Source of the DNA: Clarkia xantiana subsp. parviflora | Lineage: Eukaryota > Streptophyta > Magnoliopsida > Myrtales > Onagraceae | Assembly: GCA_036873135.1 (NCBI GenBank) | Contig: JAPTYO010000002.1 | Coordinates: 40,601,452-40,665,451, forward strand | Reading direction: 5' to 3' | Length of the DNA: 64,000 nucleotides | Part shown: positions 46,150 to 59,900 of the stretch, piece by piece | Layout of the letters: each line of letters starts with the position of its first letter | How positions within the stretch are numbered: position 1 is the first letter of the stretch | Program-made: the position numbers and the translations under genes | The notes under the pieces: model-generated | What the model saw: the letters and a program-made list of their open reading frames with translations, nothing else | Told to the model about the DNA's origin: nothing | Databases searched by the model: none

Positions 46150-46420
46150 CTCATCATCTCATATCATATACTACTATTTGCTTTGCTTCCTATATAATTA
46201 TGTTTAATTCATTGTGCTACCATTGTCTATAAGGTGTGTTGTTGTTGTTTTATTAAGTGATGAGTCATGTGTGTGATTTGTGCATCTTCTTTTTTTTTAA
46301 TGCCCTTGATGATTTAACCTTGATTGAGTGCATATCATATAATCATATGGATGCATGATAAAGTTTGGAAGATTTTGTGTTTAGATTTCTTTTTAACAAT
46401 TTAAACTATATTGAAAAATC

Positions 46421-46546
46421 TAAGTGATAAAGCTCATAGTCTAGTTATATTATATATATACATATATGTAAGCTAATACCGCCAATATTCACCAATAATG
46501 GGTATATATATATAAGTGATAAAGCTCATAGTCTAGTTATATTATG
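46421..46546. repeat. 33-bp direct repeat, 92 bp apart
   Basis: TAAGTGATAAAGCTCATAGT plus CTAGTTATATTAT occurs at 46421 and 46513 without change. It is downstream of the FPF1-like gene; the exact identity suggests a recent local duplication. Confidence 0.8.
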
Positions 46547-46763
46547 TGAATCGTTTTCAACAAATCTCATTAGTACAGATCAATTGTAATTCACAAAACC
46601 AACAACCAATGAATGTGTACTTCCATGAAATTTTGGTAGTTATAGCAATGCCTATATATATATGCTGTATTATTAAGTTCCATACACCAGAAGAAAACGA
46701 AATTCAATTTTCTGGAGCGTTAATGGCTTGTATAGATTACAATGATAGCTTGTGATATGGAAA

Positions 46764-49700
46764 TTATTATTATTATTATTATTATTAAGTGCATGGACTA
46801 CAACATTCTCTTTACCTTGTTTGTACCGAATGACAAATGAAAACGTCTCGATGAACTTAACGCATCTCGCGTGCCATTTATTCAGATTATGTAGGCCCTT
46901 CAGGTACTTCAATGACTCGTGATCAGTGTGAATCACGAACTCCTTAGGCCACAAGTAAATTTTTCATGTCTTCAAAGCTCTAACCAATGAATACAAATCC
47001 TTATCAAAAGTAGGGTAAAGTAAGGCAACCCCACTTAACTTGTCACTGAAACATGCAATAGGTCTTCCCTCTTGCATAAGCACGGTGCCGATACCTGTAC
47101 ACAAGCATCACATTTAATCTCAAACGATTTTGCAAAATTAGGTAAAGTATGTAAAGCCGCATGAGTTAGTTTCCCCTTGAGTAATTGAAATGCCCTTTCT
47201 TGTTGCTCTTCACACTTATATCCGACATTTTTTTTATGACCTCCGTCTATAGTGCAGCAATAATGTTGAAATTCTTCACAGACCTCCAATAGAAACTCGC
47301 AAGTCCTTGGAAACTCCGCACTTTACATACATGGTTGGACATTGTCATTCTAGTATAGCACAAATATTTTTCTCATCAACCTGTATTCCTTTTGACTCGC
47401 AAAAAAACCAAGAAACACAAGCTCATCTGTGCAAAAGGTGCACATCTTCAGATTAGCAAACAACTTTTATTTCCTAAGATCACATAAAAGAAGTTTCAGG
47501 TGCTGGAAATGATCATCCATTTTTTTTTTTTATATATATTAAGATATCATCAAATAAACCACAACAAATTTTCCAATGAAGGTATGCAAGTTGTCTTAAA
47601 TGCAGTTTTCCATTCATCACCTTCTTTCATTCTGATTTGATGATATCCACTTTTCATATCAATTTTAGAAAACACACAAGCACCATGAAATTCATATAAC
47701 ATATCATCTAAATGGAGTATGGGATGTTGATACTTTACCGTTATGTTGTTGATTGCGCGGCAATCAACGCAAGTCCTCCAAGAACCATCCTTCTTAGGTA
47801 CTAAAATCATCGGATCGGGCTTGTACTTTTCCGAATGTGCCCCTTATCCATCAATTCCTCAACTTGACTTTGGGCTGCTTCGTCTCCTCCGGATTACTCC
47901 TCTAGGCTGTACGGTTGGGAATAGTGGCACCCGGAAAAATTCGATTTGATGTTTAATACCTTGAATAGGTGGTAAGCCTGTAGGAATCTCCTCGGGAAAT
48001 ACATATTCAAAATCCTGCAAAAGTGCCTAAACTTGGCAAAGAATCGTCAAGTTGGTTAGTCGGTAAAAATGCCCCCTTGTATAGAAATACAATCATCGGC
48101 TGTTTTGCAAATATTGCTCTATTGACCTCACTTGCTCTCACAATGATTTTTTTTTTCTCTCATTGTACCCCTATTTCTTTTCTCTATCTCTCCTTTTTAG
48201 CTCTCCTTTGTGTTCTCTCATCTTTTTTTGGCTCTTCTTTTTCTTCAGTCATCTTTTCTGCTCTCCTTTTTCTTTCATCTAATTTTTCTCCCTCTCTTTT
48301 TGTAACCTCACTTGATCTTCATAGACTTCTCTTGGTGTCAAATATACAAGAGTGATTGTCTTATGGTTCATCAAAAATGAGTACTTATTCGTAAAGCCAA
48401 TATAATTAGCACGTCGATCATATTCTTGCGGATGCCCTAATAGCAAGTGCGCAGTATCCATTGGTACAATGTCACATAAAACGTCATCTTCATACTTCCT
48501 GATACGAAATGAAACTAATACTTGTTTAGTTATTCTCAATTCACTGACGTCATTCAGCCATTCCAACTTGCAAGTTAGAGGATGTTCGGTTGTTGCCAAT
48601 CCCAATTTCTCAACCATAGTAGTGCTAGTTACATTATTACTACTACCACTATCAATATAATCATACGACAAACATTGTCTTGCACGTGACATCTATTATG
48701 AAAGATATTGTTCCACTGCACGCTATCGTCTTCTCTGAAATTTGCACTAAGGGCTTTCCTAGAAACCAACTAGTCTCCATGGGCTGCATATACTTCATCG
48801 TCAATATCTTCAGACTAAAGTGGTAATTTAGTTTCAGCTTCATTATCGGTCCCTATCTCCCCATCAATTTGTATGAACATTATCCTTTTGTTTGGACATT
48901 GGCTAGCTATATGACCCCTGTCTGGAACTTGAAACATTTAATATCTCTATTCTTCGGAGAGGAAAATCGAGATGTACCTTGACTTCTATTGTTAGAAGTA
49001 TCTTATTTCAGCTCGGCTTTGGGCTTCACTACTGGAAGCTTCTCTTCCCTCCTCTATTGATTTGGTCTCCATGTAGAAGTGCTCGAAGATTGACCTGGAG
49101 GCGTGCTGCACCTCATCTTTTGTTGGTTCTCAATTTTTATCTTCATGTGCACCATCTCTTCTAACTCCACATAATGGTGCAGCTCTACAACATTTGCAAT
49201 TTCACGACTCAGGCCCACAAAAATTCTGGCTATAATTGCCTCACGTTCCTCTTCAACATTTTCTCGAATCATCAGGAGTTCCATCTCCTTAAAATAATCC
49301 TCCACACTTCGAACAACTCCCGGTAGTATTAACATGGAACAAATCGTTTTCTCATCACCGCCTTCATCTTCTCCCAAGTCTCAATTGAGCGTTCCCTATT
49401 CCTACTTTTGTTCACAACTAATTGATCCCACCCGGTAAGAGCATAATCATAGAATTCAATAGCTGATAGTCTTACCTTCTCCATCTCAATGAAATTCTGG
49501 CGATTGAACACCAGCTCCACCTTCTTCTCCCATTCAAAGTAAACTTCTAGATCGCTTTTTAATTGAAAGAATGGGATCTTCAGCTTAATATTACTTTGGT
49601 TTCCATCTTCCCAGTTTCCGCCTTCTCTAAACCTTCCCTCAAAACCTCAATTTTTTCTGAATGGCTCTCTATCATCGTCATCATAATCACCTCCCCACGG

Positions 49701-49916
49701 TTCATGTATAGTCGCAGCAAGTGTTATGGGTCTTGTTCTACGCTCATTCAAAGTGTTTTGGTGCTTCTCAAGACAAGCATTATCCAATTGATCAATCCGC
49801 TCATACATCTCGTAAATTTGAGCTTTCATCACCATCCTCACCTCACTATATCGCCTCATACATCAACTTATTTTCAACCGTCTGCAGCCCAACATCGGCT
49901 ACTTGTTTATCCTTAG
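46764..49916 (-). pseudogene. chromovirus-type Ty3/gypsy fragment: gag to RNase H
   Basis: Read right to left. Gag: [29 protein letters not shown] and RSVEDYFKEMELLMIRENVE at 49520-49054. Protease: DSGSSNNVTSTTMVEKLGL at 48660-48600. [22 protein letters not shown] and [20 protein letters not shown] at 47810-47610. RT/RNase H hinge near 47250-47090; RNase [13 protein letters not shown] at 46930-46895. Frames are broken by stops and deletions, and the RT YxDD segment is missing. Integrase and both LTRs are absent. The left end stops at an (ATT)8 run. Distinct from the Tat elements; it resembles chromoviruses of the Reina/Tekay kind, lineage not resolved. Confidence 0.85.
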
Positions 49917-50385
49917 ATATATTTCCTGCAAAACAAACGTTAGGAAAAAAATTGACCTAACAACACTCGCTCACATGTTTCACTCAAAAGGGTCACTCAA
50001 TCACTCGTGTTTCACACAAAATTAATGGCTTTTACCCTCTTATGATCTCACCTCTCTTGCTTCTTTCCACTCGTATTCTCTTGTCTCAAAGTTCTTATCG
50101 AACTAATCGAAACACAATAAGATTAATTTTGCAACAAACACACTCAAATAAACTAATTAATGACGACACATCCCTAAATAAAGCTAAAGCGCATTAATAG
50201 AGTTCTGAATTTGCGGACAACGCCTAGCTTTTCTTCAACGGGGTCGTTAAACGAATTTCTTCGAACGCAACAGCCCAGTTTTCCTTTCTAAACACCCAAA
50301 TTCAGCCGTAAAAACATGTGTTTGGTTTGTTGGGTAAAATGCAGCCAGTTGGAGAGTTGGGTAACATTGCAACAATCTTTCTATC
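49917..50385. other. sequence between chromovirus gag and copia LTR
   Basis: No gene seen. Probably leader sequence of the chromovirus, but no LTR end or primer site could be recognised. Confidence 0.4.
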
Positions 50386-50977
50386 TGTTGGAAATTAGGG
50401 AACAATTCCTACAGAAACAAAACCACAAGGTACATGCTATGTAACGAATTACGCAGCGGAAAGAACACACATACCAATATTGTTTTCCGTAGTCCCCGGA
50501 ACGTGTCAGTGAGTTCACGGTCTGCCAGACGGGTCCTGTAAGAACTCTTGTGAAGGAGAAATCTTTAAGGAATGTTCTCCACATAAAAGCCTCTTTTCAA
50601 TCAGTCACTGGGATGGATCTCCGGGTAATTGCTTGAAGCAATTTGGTACCTCCTTGCTCTATACGATTCGGCCAAACTTGATGTGTTTAGGGAGAGGGAT
50701 TTCTTTTGTCTCAACTTAAAGTGAGAAAAGTGATTAACCCCAAATAAATCCCTAATAATCTCTATTTATAAGAGTGGTGGGTTAAAACCCACCAAGAGTA
50801 TTAACCAAAGTTCGGCCTGCCATGTGTAAAAGGGGAGGCCCAATTTCGGGCCTCTCATGTCAATTGGATTTATGCCCAGTCCAAAATCTCTAATGTGACA
50901 TTACCCAATTACAATTAGGATGTTGGGCGTATATTAAAGGACTCCTATTACGGCGGCCCATTCACCAACTGCTAACA
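50386..50977 (-). repeat. copia 3' LTR
   Basis: On the - strand it starts TGTTAGCAGTTGG and ends TAATTTCCAACA (592 bp). The purine-rich GAGTGGGAGC lies immediately before it. TGTTAG...CCAACA ends are classic for plant copia. Confidence 0.82.
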
Positions 50978-51998
50978 GCTCCCACTCGACGGAATGGGAG
51001 GGTGCTTGTTAATATGTTGTCGAACAACACATCAACATTTATTCTTCGATCCAGTCCAGCTCCCGAGTTGTTCATACGAGGTTTGTCATGCGACCGGCAG
51101 ACACAACGAACATCGTGCTACTCATCGGTTAAGAGTGTTGTAAGGTCCGTGAAACGTTGATTCCAAACTTGTTATCAACATGTTACTTCTCTGTGCCGCG
51201 TTATCCCTGGTCAACTATTATTCTCCAATTGCCTAGTTTCCCCATAGGAACACTTCTCCAAGGCATCCGTACAAGTATTCACAACATCGCTCATACCCTT
51301 AGTCAAACTCAACCGGTTTCTAGTACGTGGTCACTGGGCCTTTTTGTTTGGGCACTGCGTTCATACGCCTGGAGGCGAACATTGAGCCCAACCTTGGATA
51401 TGAGTTCTGAGTGGTAAGGATACTTCGGGTGCTCCTTCAGTAAGCACCCTCGATCAGTGACGTGCTCAAGGTGAAGAAGTTTGTGCGCATCTAAATGTCG
51501 GAAGATCCCTCCTAGCACAACCGAGCATGACCCCGTGGTCGAACGTATGAAGTGCGCGTCGATAACATAACCTGAACTTACATTTGTCAGGAATGGTAAA
51601 TGTCATATGCTATCATAAATTCTCATCTAGCCCAGAATGTGGTTATTGACGAACAGAGTTCATCACGAGGATTCGGAAAACAATGATCATGTCATGTAAC
51701 CCCAAAACAAAGTGATCGTTTTGCTTAACCAGGTTATCTTTCGAAACAGCATGGTTCTTAGCCTGTCTTGACATGGCTGAGGTTTCCCTTCCATCAAGAT
51801 GTCTGTTCCCGTGTGACGAGGCAAGGTCCACATTCGACATATTTTGTTTCACGTTTTACACTCCTACGACTAATTTATAGATCGTGAATCTGATGTAATC
51901 TAGCCATTATGACGTCGTAAGTTCATAAACTCAAATTGTAATTCTTTCATTCAAATATTACTTCAAATTTCAAAAGCTAATGATACATTACAAGCTTC

Positions 51999-54480
51999 TT
52001 AAAACCTACGCAGTCCAAGCATTTTAGCGTGCTTTTCGAAAACATCCTTGCGTAAAGGTTTTGTCAATGGGTCTGCCACCATACTCTCAGAGGACAAGTA
52101 TTCAATTATGATCAGCTTGTCTTCCACCACACTCTTCACATAGTTGTATTTAACATCAATGTGTTTCTTCCTACTATGATGCTTAGGATTCTTAATTTCC
52201 CCTATCGCTGCTTGACTGTCAGAGTAAATGCGCAAAGGCGTACTCCCGTCCTCAACGTCAAGCAGGGCATTCAAGAACCTCTTAAGCCAGAGAGCTTCTT
52301 GTGCATTCTTACAGAGAGCTACGAATTCAGATTCCATCGTTGACAATGCGACACACGATTGCTTCTTGCTCATCCATGAAATGGCGGCATTAGCAAGGAG
52401 AAACACTCCTCCTAAATGGAATTACGATCATCAGGATCGCCACCATGGTTGGCGTCTCTATACCTAGTCAATTCTAGCTTACCAACCTCATAGCACATTC
52501 TGTAGTCAGCCGTACCTTTCAGATATCGAATAATTCGTTTCACGGCTCATAAATGTTGATAACCAGGGTCGGATTGGAAACGTGTGCATTTCATGGCGTA
52601 CATTAGACTTCCTACCATACTGCGGTACGCACTTTTCATATGTTCACGCTCAACCTGGTCTTTTGGGCCGTCAAGCTTCGACAACACACTCCCAAAGAAA
52701 AGCAGCGCATCTACTGGTTTAGTGTCGTAGAGATTAAACCTTCTCAACAATTTTTTTGATATAGGCTTCTTGGGAAATACAGAGTTTACTTGTAGTCCGA
52801 TCCCTAGCAATCTTAATGCCCAGGATGTACGTGGCTTCTCTCATGTCTTTCATCTCAAATACAGATGCCAGCCATGACTTTGATTCAATCATATAACTCA
52901 CATCGTTTTCGAAAATGATTATGTCATCGATGTATAACGTTAAGATAACATACTTCGACTCAGAGATCTCTTAGTGTACACGCATGGATCTTCGTGATGA
53001 TTCACGAATCCGTTGCCAATGATTTCCTCGTGGAATCCGCGAAACCATTGCCGAGACGATTGTTTAAGACCATAGATGGATATTTGGAGTTTATAAACTT
53101 TACCTTTGTTTACAGGGGATATGAAACTCTCCAGTTGCTCCATGTATATCTCTTCTTCCAAGTTCCCGTGAAGGAAGGCGGTCTTAACATCTATTTAGTG
53201 CAGCTCGAGATCGAGGCTAACAACCATGGCCAAGATTGTCCGAACCGTGGTGTAACACACAGTCGGTGAATATGTCTCATCAAAGTCCACTCCGTGGATT
53301 TGGGTATATCCTTTCGCAATCAGTCGAGATTTTTGTCACTCAACATTTCCATCAACATTGAGTTTCAGTTTCAGAACCCACTTCATCCCTATTGCTCTGC
53401 GGTTAACAGGCATATCAACTAACAACCACACTGAATTGGCTTCCATAGATTCAATGTCTTCATCCATTGCTTTCTCCATTCCTTTCCTTGAGGTCCATCC
53501 AAAGCTTTTTAAACAATTACAGGTTCATCAACAGAAGTCGGAGTGAATATTTCACCCTCCTCGATGGGATACTTCTTGGGAGATGTTCTTTTCCTTTTAC
53601 TACATCTAGGCTCGTTATTCCCATCTAGAACTATACTCCTACTAGGATCAATGCTCCCACTAGGAACAACACTCCCACTGGGAATCAGGGTGTTACTTGA
53701 ACCTTCACCTACAAATTTTCTTGGACGGCCTCTTGGTCTCGGGATTCTACCTACGAGATGAATTCCACGGTCACTTGGACAAGTAACCAAGTTGCTTGTT
53801 CCACTCCCACTGTTACCAGCAGGTAGTTGAGGAATTATAGGATTCTCATCTAACGACTCAGTAATCTGATGATAAAGTTCCATTTGATTCGCACCTGCTG
53901 CAACTTTGATCTGCGTGGTTGGATTGACTCCTCCCACTGGATTTATTATGAAAATGTCTCCATTCTTATTTACCATTTTGTTCACTTGTGTTGCCGCCTC
54001 AAATCTCCCACTCAAAGTAAGTGGGACCTTACTATCATCATCCTGTTTAAGGTCTATTAATACTTCATTCATTTGGATGTTACCAAGCTTTAGAAATTTG
54101 TCTTCAAGAAACGTAATGTCTGTAGAATCATGTTCGACCACACCATTATCCTGAGCCGTCTCAAACACGTATCCCTTAGAGGTTAATTTTTAGACCTCGA
54201 GGTCCCAACTTGCCGAATCGGTTGTCGGTTTGATGCTTGTATGCTGCGCAAGCCCAAGGTCGCAGCCTGGTAAGATCCACCTATTTACCAGTCGACAGCT
54301 CATATGGTGTCGTGTCTACCTATTTTGAAGGAACTAGGTTTACTACATGAGTGGTTATCAACAACGCATCATCCCAAAAAGAGATCGGAAGTTGAGTTTG
54401 CGACATCATGGTCCTAAACATGTCCAAGAAGTGTTTGATTAAGATGCTCCGCCTTACCGTATCTGTAATGGCATATTGGG
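51999..54480 (-). pseudogene. copia pol: integrase end, RT, RNase H (broken)
   Basis: Integrase tail near 54480-54200 (HFLDMFRTMMSQTQLPISFW, TTHVVNLVPSK, TPYELSTGK). Asn/Ser/Pro-rich linker at 54168-53509 with RPRGRPRKF. RT with EEEIYMEQLESFI, KVYKLQISIYGLKQSSRQW and a conserved VNHHEDPCVYTK at 53161-52980, then YRSMVGSLMYAM at about 52630. RNase H at 52406-51999 has [29 protein letters not shown] and a terminal LGLRRF. Several frameshifts and stops; the RNase H frame alone is open for 135 codons. Confidence 0.87.
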
Positions 54481-54489
54481 GATTTTCAT

Positions 54490-55560
54490 TTAACGGACAA
54501 TACCACTTTCATTGGATACACATTTCAGAGATTTTTTCCACCTCTGATCGTGCATTAGATTCTGACATTTTGCTAGAATTTATTCTCCACGAGAAATTAT
54601 ATGAGTAAATCCGAAATGGATATTTGCAAATGAAATTTTATTTCGAGCTTCTAAACACTTCTATTTAAATTTGTACTTAGAATCGATGTGTTTGGTCTAT
54701 AGTGGGACAAAGGCGCTACGCGCGCAACACGTGGGTGGTTTCCCATGGTGTAATCTTTTCGTTTCCAAATTTTAACTTAATCGGTTTCTCACATGTTCGT
54801 TGTTACGATTTCTTTATTTTATGGAGTACTAACAAATAAGGAAGAATAATCTTTTGAATTCTAACTACACAATTGGTGGATTTATAATGATGGGGCATGT
54901 TAACCGTTTCGTTTATTCGAGCATTCGTTAGGCCGAATTTTGGTTCTTAATCCACATATTCGGATTTAGTTCGGTTCGTTCCCGTCGACCGGGTCGATAA
55001 TTGATAAGTAAATTGTACTTCGAATCGAATTGCATTCAAACTTAATAACATTTACTTTATTCAATAATTCCGAAATATAAATGAACAAAATTTAACAATC
55101 AAAAGAACGATTAAAATGACAATAATAAGGTTCCAATCATAAAGCAACAACAAAGAGAGAATATGATAGTCTTGAACTTCTAGCCATGTCGAATCACCAC
55201 ACTTGAAAAAGATTCACAAGTTAATCACATCAGATGATCTATGTTACATAAAACATTTTACAGCTTTATATGGCAAACGAGGCTTACCTAAGACGCGCTT
55301 TCATTGACAGTGTTTGTCCCACCGATCATCGTTTGTGACCTATGGGGTCTCGTTCAATTCGCGATGTACGAATATCATGGTAGACTTCCCTCGATGTTCT
55401 TTGGAAATTCATGAAGTTGGTCTCCCTCATACTTTGGCTGCTGTGCCTGAAGAGACCCATGGTATACTCAATTGATTTAATAAAGTAAGTGAGTTATTCA
55501 TACCCTAATTATTATTAATATTCTCTTCCATATAGACATTTCATCAGAAAGGTCTCTAGC
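54490..55560. other. no gene recognised
   Basis: AT-rich DNA between the copia integrase remnant and the copia gag scrap. Six-frame reading gave no convincing domain. It may include degraded protease or gag, or another insertion. Confidence 0.4.
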
Positions 55561-55565
55561 ATCTA

Positions 55566-55879
55566 TTACACCAGCTTCCATGAACAAAAATGCATCATAG
55601 TCAAATAAGACATTTCTGGCTTATAGATGTGTTTGCGGGCTTCTGCAACCTCGGGATTGAGGGTTGAGAGAATCACCATTGTCGCTTCCAATTCATCATA
55701 GAACCTCTCCCCTTGGCTACGACACGTATTACCATATTCATCCGTCATTGTTCTTTCTGCTCATCAATACAATGATAAATGTCCATTGCATCAAGGAGAT
55801 CCCTTACATATACACTCCAAGCACCGTAGTTCACACCATCAAGATTAAGAGGAGTATAGAAACGTACTGTACCAGCCAT
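55566..55879 (-). pseudogene. copia gag scrap
   Basis: ATG at 55879 opens MAGTVRFYTPLNLDGVNYGA followed by WSVYVRDLLDAMDIYHCI, the usual N-terminal gag signature (N-Y-x-x-W-x-x-x-V/M-x-x-x-L). A stop follows at 55745-55747. An overlapping frame continues with LSTLNPEVAEARKHIYKPEM, as in UBN2-type gag. Two frames and a short length show it is broken. Confidence 0.65.
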
Positions 55880-56260
55880 CTAAACTTACACATTGACAAC
55901 CATGAGACAATGAGGGATACAATTTAAAACATTTTGAAAATTGAATTGCATACATCGGATATCTATGAGATAGAAGGCGAACAACAATGATTCCTAAGCC
56001 ATCTAGCCAACACGACCACCAGTAAACTAATGAAAGGAGACCATAAAATAGTTCACACTGCCAACGTCTCCTTTCTAATGATCAGTGTCTTTAAAAAAAT
56101 GGTTTAATCGCTTTCACCGGAACGGGAATTTTCTAATATGCTCGATCTTATCTTTCCCAAGGCCCTTTTGAAATAGTTCCGAGGATTTCTCATACAAGCA
56201 TACATAATTATACTACTCAAGAAAATTATCATACGAAGCCACATCCAAGAAACTTTCATG
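55880..56260. other. no gene recognised
   Basis: Short stretch between the copia gag scrap and the B2 LTR. An open - strand frame crosses into the LTR and shows no known motif, so I do not call it. Confidence 0.4.
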
Positions 56261-56865
56261 TGATGGATATCTGCCAAATTCGGGTTCATATTTATATTCC
56301 GGACCTCGTAAACACGTCAAACCCACAAAAACGGCCTCAAAACGCTAACCCGCGAGTTAGAACGGTCCGGACGGGCAACACGCACGTCCGGACCGGACTG
56401 GTCCGGATTGTACCAAATCCGACGTGGTCCGGACTGTCGACCTTTAACGCGCGTAATCCTTTACATGTTCTTACACTACATTCGAGCTTTCCAATAGCCA
56501 ACCTTGATCAAAACCGATTCCGGTTCACATTTTTATACTAAACCGGGATCGAACCGCGCAAAACCGGGTTCAGTTCCAAGAGTTCCTACATATTGGAGTC
56601 TTGGCCACCCATTTCATTTAAGTCACTTTGAGATTGGCTTAGGAGCTCTGATTTCCCTCTAGCTTTTATCTCTCTAGAATTTCTCTCATTGAAGCATCGG
56701 AGAGGGTTCATTGAGTACCACCCCCCATCTCCGTGATCTCGATATTTCCCCGTGTGTAGGTGCAGGAGGAACGCGTGTAGAGGATAGTGCGGGTTCCGAC
56801 ATTCCGAGGAGCGATTTAGACACGTATTCGACGACCCGTTATCTCGCGCGAGCTAGGTCGAAACA
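56261..56865 (+). repeat. 5' LTR of B2
   Basis: 605 bp, TGATGGATATCTG to CGAAACA. The U5 motif at 56687-56706 differs from the A and C version by one base (CATTGAAG for CATTTAAG). Its first 200 bp match the B1 3' LTR. Confidence 0.85.
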
Positions 56866-56867
56866 TT

Positions 56868-56885
56868 TGGCGCCGTCCGCGAGAT
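56868..56885 (+). other. primer-binding site of B2
   Basis: TGGCGCCGTCCGCGAGAT, two bases after the LTR. It shares its first ten bases with the A2 site. Confidence 0.8.
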
Positions 56886-56962
56886 TTGAACAAACAAGCA
56901 TTCGCTAGCCAGTAGTAACAAGATGGAAAATACACTGTAGCTACTATGCCGGAGGCGAGACA

Positions 56963-59900
56963 TTGTATGTGCGGGAAGTGTATGCATCCCAGGAGGTGCA
57001 CAAGGCTGAGGAACATCAGCAAAATTACTTAATTATCGAAGACGTTATATGCTTCTCAGCAAAGGATATGGAGCACATAGTGCACCCTCACAATGATGCT
57101 CTAGTCATAACTATGTCGATAGACGACATGAACATTAAGCGTATACTAGTGGATGACGGAAGTTCTCCAAACATACTCACCAAAGCGATAGTCCTTGCCT
57201 TGGGAATGAAAAAGTGTGTTACGCAAATGAACTCACCACTAGTAGGTTTCATGGGTGATACTAGCTACCCGTTGGGAACAAATTACATTACCCGTCACTC
57301 TTGGGACTGGGGAACAACAACTGCAAATAGAGATACCATTCGTAGTGGTAGACAAGCTGATACGTACAACGGCATCTTGGGGTACACAACCATGAATGCG
57401 TGGGGTATGGTAGCTTTAACAGCATATCAAAAGATCGAATTCCCAACCATGGCAGGGATTGGGGAAGTTAAGGCAGACCAAAAGTTGTCAAAGGATTTCT
57501 ACAAGGTAACGCTCCAACATAATGTCAAGGAGGACAACAGTGGTGTTCCTGCCATTGATGAAGACCCCAGAAAGGATCGTGCTCGTCCAGCCCCGATGGA
57601 GGAGTTACGGGAAATATAGATAGATGAGCTTGATCGGTTTGTCCGAATAGGCGCGTCATTGTCAGAAGACGAAACAATAGAGATCATAGTACTCCTAGTA
57701 GAGTACAAGGAGTTATTCGCATGGTCCCCGAGTGACATGCCGGGGATAAGCCTGGATGTAATCTCCCATAAGATTTACATCAAACTAGGATCTCGAGTCG
57801 TGGCGCAGAAACTACGAACACTTGGGGGTGACAAAAGGATAACTATTCGGGAAGAAGTAGGAAAGATGCTAGACGTAGGTTTCATCGAGGAGGCAAGGTT
57901 CCAAACGTGGGTTGCAAACCCAGTCTTGGTACCTAAGGCCAATGGTAAGATGAGGATGTGTATTGACTACAGGGACCTCAACAACGCATGTCCCAAGGAT
58001 TCATACCCTTTACCAAGAATCAACTAACTAGTCGATGCCACTGCAGAACATGAGTTGATTTCTATAATTGATGCATACTCTGGATACAACCAGATTCTAA
58101 TGTTTGAGGAAGACACACCGCATACAACATTCTATGCTGACTGCGACATACACAATTACAAGGTGATGCCCTTTGGCCTAATTAATGCGGGAGCGACTTA
58201 CCAGCGAATGGTGAACATAATATTCGGAGACATGATCGGGAAAATAATGGAGGCGTATGTGGACGACATGGTAGTAAAATCAACAAAGAGGCATAACCAC
58301 GCCGACAACTTGCGCGCAACATACCAGAGAATGCACGAGTTCCATGTTCGCCTAAACCCAACAAAGTACGCCTTCGGTGTACAATCAGGAAAGATACTTA
58401 GTTTCATGGTTAGGAAAAAGGGAATAGAGGCGAACCCTGAGAAGGTAAAGGCACTAGAAGAGATGACATCTCCTAAAAAACACAAGGAGGTGCAGCAGTT
58501 GAACGGTCGTTTGGCAGCTCTGAACAGATTTCTCGCTATGATCGGAGATAAGGCTCTCCCCTTCTTCGAAGTCTTGCGCGCATATAAGAAGTTTGAGTGG
58601 ACACCAGTATGCGAGGAAGCTTTCCAGGAGTTAAAGCAGCACTTGCGAACATTGCCAGCATTTGCAAAGCCGCTCCAAGGTGAACCTCTTTTCCTCTACA
58701 CAGTAAGCAATACTACAGTCAGTTTAGTGCTTGTCAAACAAAAGGGAACACTCAACTTCCAGTTAATTACGTGAGCAAGATCCTGGCAAAGTACGAGGTG
58801 AACTCTATGCCAGTAGAGAAGTACTTGTACGCTCTAATAGTGGCGACGAGAAAACTGAGACCGTATTTTCATGCGCATGAGATAACCCTATTGACGGACC
58901 AACCTTTGAAACACATCCTGTCAAAGCCGAACATGTCGGGAAAACTGACAAAGTGGTCAGTTGAGTTAAGCGAATTATGTATTCTCTTTTCTCCTCGAAC
59001 AGCAATCAAGGGTCAAGCATTGGCAGACTTCATCGCAGAGTTCACCGGGATAACTCCTGAGACTGCAACTTTGGAGGACGCGCAACAACAAATAGAATCC
59101 ATGGAAGTATGGGAAATGTATACTGACGGGTCCTCAAATGTGGGGGGGGGGGGTTCAGGTGCTGGACTCCTCCTACCGCCAGATGGATCAGACCCACTGA
59201 AGTACGCTCTAAACCTAACGTTTAGAGCAACAAACAATAAGGCGGAGTACGAAGCCTTGATAACAGGTCAGAGGATTGCAAAGGGTGTTGGTATCAAACA
59301 CCTAAGAGTCAACTGCGACTCGCAGCTTGTCGTCAACTAGGTAAAGGGCGAATATTTGGCTAAGTCCGGAAACATGCAAAATTACTTGGGACAGGCAAAG
59401 GAACTCATTGCGAGTTTTGACACCATTGACATAATGTCAGTCCCTATATAGCAAAACCAAGAGGCAGATACTCTAAGAAAGTTCGCGTGAGGCAATGAGC
59501 AAGGCAAGGAGACTCACTTCGTGGAGAACAGGATCGTGTCAGTGATTGACCAATTCGAAGTGTTAAACATCAACTCAGAGCTAACATGGATGACACAAAT
59601 ACAAGCGTACCTCATAGATGGCACGCTACCTGAGGACAAATCAGGCGAGTAAAATTCAAAGAGTTGCTGTCAACTGCGCATTGGTAGAGGGACAGTTGTA
59701 CAAGAAGGGATTTTCAACCCCATACCTAAAGTGTGTCACGCACCCGGAAGGCTGGAAGGTTCTGAGAGAACTACATGAAGGACAAGGAGCTTGCCATGAG
59801 TGGGAATGGTCCTTAAGACGCAAGGTTCTAAGTTTTGGATACTACTGGCCAACAATGAAAGCCCAAGCAACAAACATGGTCACGGAGTGTGACTCTTGCC

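Larger units (their letters stand above)
50386..54480 (-). mobile_element. truncated Ty1/copia retrotransposon
   Basis: The 3' LTR is at 50386-50977. A noncoding 1-kb segment follows, then RNase H, RT, a linker and the integrase end. The right end stops inside integrase near 54480; gag, protease and the 5' LTR are missing. A separate copia gag scrap at 55.6-55.9 kb has the same orientation and could be from the same element after deletion. Confidence 0.85.

Noticed and set aside
54700..54740. GC-rich GGCGCTACGCGCGCAACACG as a possible Helitron hairpin
   Set aside because: No matching arms of useful length and no CTRR end nearby.
56104..56289. 61-codon - strand open frame with hydrophobic stretch
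   Set aside because: It runs across the B2 LTR border and has no recognisable family.
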